DNA of 10,495 bases, from assembly GCA_030825745.1 (NCBI GenBank), contig JAPJPH010000017.1, positions 1 through 10,495 on the forward strand, given 5' to 3'. The notes under the pieces were generated by a model, which was given only the letters and a program-made list of their open reading frames with translations, searched no databases and was not told where the DNA came from. Numbering within the stretch: position 1 is the stretch's first letter; each line of letters opens with the position of its first letter. This document shows, one piece after another, positions 7,438 through 10,495 of the stretch. The stretch is from Anaerococcus sp. Lineage in GTDB: Bacteria > Bacillota > Clostridia > Tissierellales > Peptoniphilaceae. A program made the position numbers and the translations under genes.

Positions 7438-7464
7438 AAATTCCCGAAAATTCGGGAATTTTTT
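7436..7464. terminator. Bidirectional terminator between recQ and asnA
   Basis: The arms AAAAATTCCCG (7436-7446) and CGGGAATTTTT (7453-7463) form an 11-bp stem around an AAAATT loop (7447-7452), directly after the recQ stop (TAA, 7435-7437). Six T residues (7459-7464) end the plus-strand arm, and five A residues (7436-7440) give a U-run on the minus strand, so it can end transcripts from both converging genes. The asnA stop codon (minus strand, 7463-7465) overlaps its edge. Confidence 0.88.
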
Positions 7465-8473
7465 ATAAAAGTTCTATGCCTTTTTGTGTAAGGGCATTTC
7501 TTTGCTCATCTGGCCAGTATGAAACTTGAACCTCTCCTATGTGAGATTTTTGTAAGAAAAACATACATAGTCTAGACTGACCAATTCCACCACCAACTGT
7601 TTGTGGGAGTTTGCCATCTATTAGTTGTTTGTGGTAATCATATTTTAACCTATCTTCATTACCAGTTTGTTTTAATTGCTCAATTAGACTGGCCGGGTTA
7701 ACTCTAATACCCATAGATGATAGCTCTAAAACATCATCTAAAACTGGGTTATAAACTAGTATATCTCCATTTAATTGCCAATCATCATAATCTGGGGCCC
7801 TAAAATCATGTTTTTCTCCATTTGATAAGACCTTGCCTATTTGAGTTAAAAAGACTGATCCGTATTCTTTAACTATAGCTCTTTCCCTTTCTTTATCATT
7901 CATACCAGGGTACATATCTAAAAGCTCTTGACTGGATATAAATCTGATTTGATCTTTTAATAGTTTTTGTCTAGTAGGAATTAAGGTAGAAAGGTACTCA
8001 TCTAGAGATTTCATAGTTCTGTAGATAGTGTTTACTACTTGTTTTAAATAATTTTCATTTCTATCATTTTCATCAATAATTAGCTCCCAATCCCATTGGT
8101 CAACATAAAAAGAATGGGTATTATCTGGCACCTCACACCTTCTTATAGCATTCATATCAGTGTAAAGTCCTTCATATTTTTTAAATTTGTATACTTTTAG
8201 GGCATATCTTTTCCATTTTGCTAGGGAATGGACTATCTCCATATTTGCTCCACCAGCTTCTGGTAGATCAAATATAACAGGCATATCAACTCCATTTAGG
8301 TTATCATTTAAACCTGATGTATTTGGTACAAATAAAGGGGCTGATACCCTCTTTAGGTTTAAGTTATTTGCTAAATTGATTTGGAAATAATCTTTTATTT
8401 CCTTAATTAACATTTGTGTCCCATATAGGTCACTATTACTTTTATAATTTTCTGGTATAACTAACTTTTTCAT
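7463..8473 (-). CDS. asnA: Aspartate-ammonia ligase (asparagine synthetase A)
   Basis: 336-residue enzyme that makes asparagine from aspartate, ATP and ammonia, with AMP and pyrophosphate as by-products; it has a class II aminoacyl-tRNA-synthetase-like fold. Family signatures are clear throughout: MKKLVIPENYKS at the N-terminus, RVSAPLFVPNTSGLNDNLNG, HSLAKWKRYAL, GLYTDMNAIRR, THSFYVDQWDWE, and the ATP-binding motif GGGIGQSR at 294-301 with the motif-3 arginine R301. Length is that of the family. ATG at 8473-8471 is preceded on the minus strand by AAGGAG (8484-8479) with a 5-nt spacer. The gene stands alone on its strand, divergent from modA. Its leader is too short for the T-box element found on many Firmicute amino-acid genes. 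Use of free ammonia suits an anaerobe in an ammonia-rich habitat (inference). Confidence 0.97.
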   Translation of the reverse strand: MKKLVIPENYKSNSDLYGTQMLIKEIKDYFQINLANNLNLKRVSAPLFVPNTSGLNDNLNGVDMPVIFDLPEAGGANMEIVHSLAKWKRYALKVYKFKKYEGLYTDMNAIRRCEVPDNTHSFYVDQWDWELIIDENDRNENYLKQVVNTIYRTMKSLDEYLSTLIPTRQKLLKDQIRFISSQELLDMYPGMNDKERERAIVKEYGSVFLTQIGKVLSNGEKHDFRAPDYDDWQLNGDILVYNPVLDDVLELSSMGIRVNPASLIEQLKQTGNEDRLKYDYHKQLIDGKLPQTVGGGIGQSRLCMFFLQKSHIGEVQVSYWPDEQRNALTQKGIELL

Positions 8474-8496
8474 AATAACTCCTTATAATATTAATT

Positions 8497-8524
8497 AGTA
8501 TACTAGATTTCTTTTAAAATTAAA
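8497..8524 (-). promoter_or_regulatory. Candidate asnA promoter
   Basis: On the minus strand a TATACT -10 element (8502-8497) follows a weak TTTAAT -35 element (8524-8519) with a 16-nt spacer. Transcription from it would give a leader of roughly 17-20 nt ending in the AAGGAG site. The -10 lies in a 10-bp palindrome TAGTATACTA (8496-8505). Assignment is by eye in an AT-rich region. Confidence 0.35.
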
Positions 8525-8527
8525 CTG

Positions 8528-8536
8528 TGGTAAAAT
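8528..8536 (+). promoter_or_regulatory. Candidate modABC promoter (extended -10)
   Basis: TGGTAAAAT is an extended -10 element (TGN plus TAAAAT). The -35 position 17 nt upstream (TTTCTT) is poor, as extended -10 promoters allow. A start near 8543 would give a leader of about 43 nt, ending in AAGGAGT (8574-8580) six nt before the modA ATG. It sits back to back with the asnA promoter candidate. Confidence 0.4.
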
Positions 8537-8585
8537 AAAAGTGAATAGTTTTCTAAAACAATTCGATACATATAAGGAGTAAATT

Positions 8586-9392
8586 ATGGAAAAAAGAATA
8601 TTTCTCCTACTAAGTTTTTTCCTAGGAGTCTCTGTTTTTACAGGATGTAGACAAAATAAAAAGATAGATAATAACAAAAAAAGTAAAGAATTATCTATTT
8701 TTGCAGCAGCTTCTTTGACTGACTCACTTAATGATATAAAAAAATCTTATGAAATAGAAAATCCTGATATTAGGATAAATATAAATTATGATTCATCAGG
8801 GAGTTTAAAAAGTCAAATTGATCAAAAGGCTTATTGTGATATTTTCATATCAGCTTCTAATAAACAAATGGATCAATTAGATAAAGATAGTGATAAATTT
8901 AATTCTAAGGTTGCTATAGACTCATCTTCAAGAATTGATTTGCTAGAAAATGAAGTAGTCCTAGCTAAAAAACAGGGATTAAAGCTAGGTATAAAAAGTT
9001 TTGATGATCTAGGTAAAGATTATGTTAAATCAGTAGCCCTAGGTAATAGTGATGTTCCAGTTGGACAATACTCAAAAAGAATATTAGAAAATATAGGTAT
9101 TTGGGATGAGATTAAAGATAAGATAAACTACGGCTCTAATGTTAGGGAAGTTGCTAGCTGGATAGATCAAGGGGCAAGTGATTGTGGGATTGTTTATTTA
9201 ACAGATGCAAAAGTCTTTAACCTTGATGTAATAGCAAAAGCAGATGAAAAAATCTTAGATAAGAAGGTGCTCTATCCAGCTGCCATGATAGAAACATCAA
9301 AAAATAAGGATGAAGCTAAAAAATTCTTATCCTACCTTAAGGGTGACTTTTCCAAAGATATATTTAAAAAATACGGTTTTAAGGTTAACTAG
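8586..9392 (+). CDS. modA: Molybdate ABC transporter substrate-binding lipoprotein ModA
   Basis: 268-residue extracytoplasmic oxyanion-binding protein. It has a lipoprotein signal: a short basic N-terminus (MEKR), a hydrophobic core, and lipobox FTGC with the lipidated cysteine at C21 (phenylalanine at -3 is a little unusual). Mature-protein motifs are those of ModA: FAAASLTDSL (39-48, with S43 likely a ligand), YDSSGSLKSQI (from 68), YCDIFISAS, DVPVGQY (156-162) and the tyrosine-bearing DCGIVY (199-204), and it ends with the common KKYGF. A strong AAGGAGT precedes the ATG. It is the first gene of modA-modB-modC. Related proteins of this fold bind tungstate or both anions, and the sequence alone does not settle molybdate against tungstate. 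Confidence 0.93.
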   Translation: MEKRIFLLLSFFLGVSVFTGCRQNKKIDNNKKSKELSIFAAASLTDSLNDIKKSYEIENPDIRININYDSSGSLKSQIDQKAYCDIFISASNKQMDQLDKDSDKFNSKVAIDSSSRIDLLENEVVLAKKQGLKLGIKSFDDLGKDYVKSVALGNSDVPVGQYSKRILENIGIWDEIKDKINYGSNVREVASWIDQGASDCGIVYLTDAKVFNLDVIAKADEKILDKKVLYPAAMIETSKNKDEAKKFLSYLKGDFSKDIFKKYGFKVN

Positions 9393-9400
9393 GCTTTATT

Positions 9401-10060
9401 ATGAATCTTTTTCCCCTTTATAATTCAATAAGAATCGCAATTATATCAACTGTATTAACTTTTTTTATAGGGATTTTCTTAGCTATTAAAATAAAAAGAC
9501 TAAATAAGACCAGTAAGGGTATCCTTGATGTAATCCTAACCCTGCCCTTGGTTTTGCCTCCTACAGTTTTAGGATTTTTTATTTTAAGACTACTAGGACC
9601 TTATTCAATAATAGGAAGTATCTTTGAAAGAATAAATATAAGCCTTATTATGCGTTGGTATTCTGCTATTTTTGCAACTACCCTAGTAATATTTCCTCTG
9701 ATGTATAGGACTAGTAGGGCAGCTTTTGAAAATTTTGATGAAAATATTATAAATGCAGCAAAAACCCTAGGAATGAAGGATGGGTGGATATTTTGGAGGT
9801 TAATAATTCCAAATTGTAAAAGTGAATTACTAGCAGGCATTATACTAAGCTTTGCCAGAGCCCTAGGAGAATATGGAGCAACATCAATGGTAAGTGGTTA
9901 TATGGAAAATAAAACTGCTACCATATCAACTACAGTTTATCAGTTATGGAGGATAGGTGAAGACCAACTTGCCTTTAGGTGGGTTTTGATAAATATTGGC
10001 ATTTCCCTAATTGTCTTAGTAGCTATTAATTTGTTAGAAAATAGGAGAAGGTCTTGTTAG
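9401..10060 (+). CDS. modB: Molybdate ABC transporter permease ModB
   Basis: 219-residue inner-membrane permease with about five or six hydrophobic helices. It has the ModB/CysTW-type landmarks LPLVLPPTVLGFFIL near residues 48-62, the cytoplasmic EAA loop starting NAAKTLGM (118-125) and ending at RLIIPNC, which docks onto the ATPase, and FARALGEYGATSMVSG further on. The ATG is 8 nt after the modA stop, with a weak TAGG upstream, so translation is probably coupled. The 3' end overlaps the TTG start of modC by 7 nt. Length is typical for ModB. Confidence 0.94.
   Translation: MNLFPLYNSIRIAIISTVLTFFIGIFLAIKIKRLNKTSKGILDVILTLPLVLPPTVLGFFILRLLGPYSIIGSIFERINISLIMRWYSAIFATTLVIFPLMYRTSRAAFENFDENIINAAKTLGMKDGWIFWRLIIPNCKSELLAGIILSFARALGEYGATSMVSGYMENKTATISTTVYQLWRIGEDQLAFRWVLINIGISLIVLVAINLLENRRRSC
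10043..10047 (+). promoter_or_regulatory. Shine-Dalgarno AGGAG that sets the TTG start of modC
   Basis: AGGAG inside the end of modB lies 6 nt before TTG 10054. The next in-frame ATG (10114) would remove the first beta strands ahead of Walker A, so TTG is the start that fits. Confidence 0.8.
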
Positions 10061-10495
10061 AATGTAGGATATTTAAATCATATGAAAATTTTAATTTAGA
10101 TGCAGACTTTTTAATGAGAGGGAATAGGCTAGGTATTCTCGGGGCAAGTGGTGATGGAAAATCTCTTAGTTTAAAGATAATAGCAGGACTAATCAAACCT
10201 GATTATGGGCTAATTAAGATGGATGATAAGATTCTTTATGATAGTAAAAATAAAATTTTTATAAGTCCCCAAGAAAGAAGAATCGGTTATTTATTTCAAG
10301 ATGCAGCACTTTTTCCTAATTTTACTAACCGTAAAAATATTCTACTTGCAAAAAAAGATAATAAGGTTAACCTAGATGAGATAATAAAGCAGCTTAAGAT
10401 AAATGATATCCTAGATAAATATCCAAATTCCATATCTTTTGGTCAAAAACAAAGAGTAGCTTTGGCTAGGATTATGGTAAACAAACCAGATATTC
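10054..10495 (+). CDS. modC: Molybdate ABC transporter ATPase ModC, 3' end outside window
   Basis: The first 147 residues of an ABC ATPase are visible, starting at TTG 10054 within the end of modB. Walker A is GASGDGKS at 30-37, close to the GASGxGKS of other Firmicute ModC proteins; PQERRIGYLFQDAALFPNFT is a typical ModC Q-loop region. The signature motif reads ISFGQ (127-131) followed by KQRVALAR, where ABC proteins normally have LSGGQ; the first glycine is replaced by phenylalanine (codon TTT). The window ends just before Walker B, so it cannot be seen whether the catalytic glutamate, switch histidine and the C-terminal TOBE/MOP oxyanion-binding domain are present. Position after modA-modB makes the assignment secure. 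Confidence 0.92.
   Translation, partial: MLECRIFKSYENFNLDADFLMRGNRLGILGASGDGKSLSLKIIAGLIKPDYGLIKMDDKILYDSKNKIFISPQERRIGYLFQDAALFPNFTNRKNILLAKKDNKVNLDEIIKQLKINDILDKYPNSISFGQKQRVALARIMVNKPDI

Larger units (their letters stand above)
8478..8580. repeat. 10-bp inverted repeat bounding the asnA-modA spacer
   Basis: ACTCCTTATA (8478-8487) and TATAAGGAGT (8571-8580) are perfect inverted copies at the two ends of the 112-bp divergent spacer. Each contains the Shine-Dalgarno sequence of its own gene, so most of the likeness is explained by function; the extra TATA and final T go beyond the core. Confidence 0.6.

Noticed and set aside
8187..8390. Plus-strand open frame inside asnA
   Set aside because: It lies fully within a well-conserved asnA on the other strand and encodes nothing recognisable.
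8564..8573. CGATACATAT as a ModE-type operator half-site before modA
   Set aside because: No inverted partner half-site lies at the right distance; the sequence runs into the Shine-Dalgarno region instead.
8537..8585. Molybdenum-cofactor riboswitch in the modA leader
   Set aside because: The leader is about 43 nt and shows no extended helices; the Moco element needs well over 100 nt.
8495..8677. Minus-strand open frame across the asnA-modA spacer
   Set aside because: It covers the promoter region and the modA signal peptide on the opposite strand, without a good start context.
1..10495. CRISPR array, tRNA, transposase or phage genes
   Set aside because: No regularly spaced repeats, cloverleaf sequences, transposase motifs or terminal repeats were seen; gaps between genes are all under about 115 bp.

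Overview
The window is AT-rich (coding and spacer DNA alike), densely packed and almost entirely coding. Gene content (ECF-transporter core ecfA1-ecfA2-ecfT followed by truA, ammonia-dependent AsnA, YkuD-type L,D-transpeptidase with a PG_binding_4-like domain), strong AAGGAG ribosome-binding sites and use of AGA/AGG/ATA codons point to a low-GC Gram-positive anaerobe. My best guess is a Gram-positive anaerobic coccus of the Tissierellia (Anaerococcus/Peptoniphilus-like); this is inference from protein flavour, not a search result. No mobile element, CRISPR, tRNA or rRNA is visible.

Positions 1-5633 hold one tightly packed rightward gene set: the 3' part of an L,D-transpeptidase gene, ecfA1, ecfA2, ecfT, truA, an unrecognised four-helix membrane protein, and a membrane-anchored DUF4097-like beta-repeat protein with a long acidic tail. 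Every junction is an overlap or a gap of 8 nt or less, including two ATGA overlaps, and the set ends in a strong intrinsic terminator whose stem contains the last stop codon. The ECF genes give the energising module for vitamin/cofactor uptake; the substrate-binding S subunits must lie elsewhere. The other genes are cell-wall cross-linking, tRNA pseudouridylation and two envelope proteins of unknown role.

Positions 5634-7437 carry recQ, a full-length RecQ helicase (helicase, Zn/RQC, HRDC) whose ribosome-binding site begins directly after the terminator T-run. It converges on asnA (minus strand, 7463-8473); a hairpin between them can serve as a terminator for both.

A 112-bp spacer (8474-8585) separates asnA from a divergent molybdate-type ABC transporter operon: modA (lipoprotein), modB (permease) and modC (ATPase, cut by the window end). 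The spacer is bounded by a perfect 10-bp inverted repeat made of the two Shine-Dalgarno regions and seems to hold back-to-back promoters.

I see no clearly new biological system. The points most worth a second look are the uncharacterised membrane protein/DUF4097-like pair, the terminator abutting recQ, and substitutions in conserved ABC motifs (DELT in EcfA2, SFGQ in ModC).
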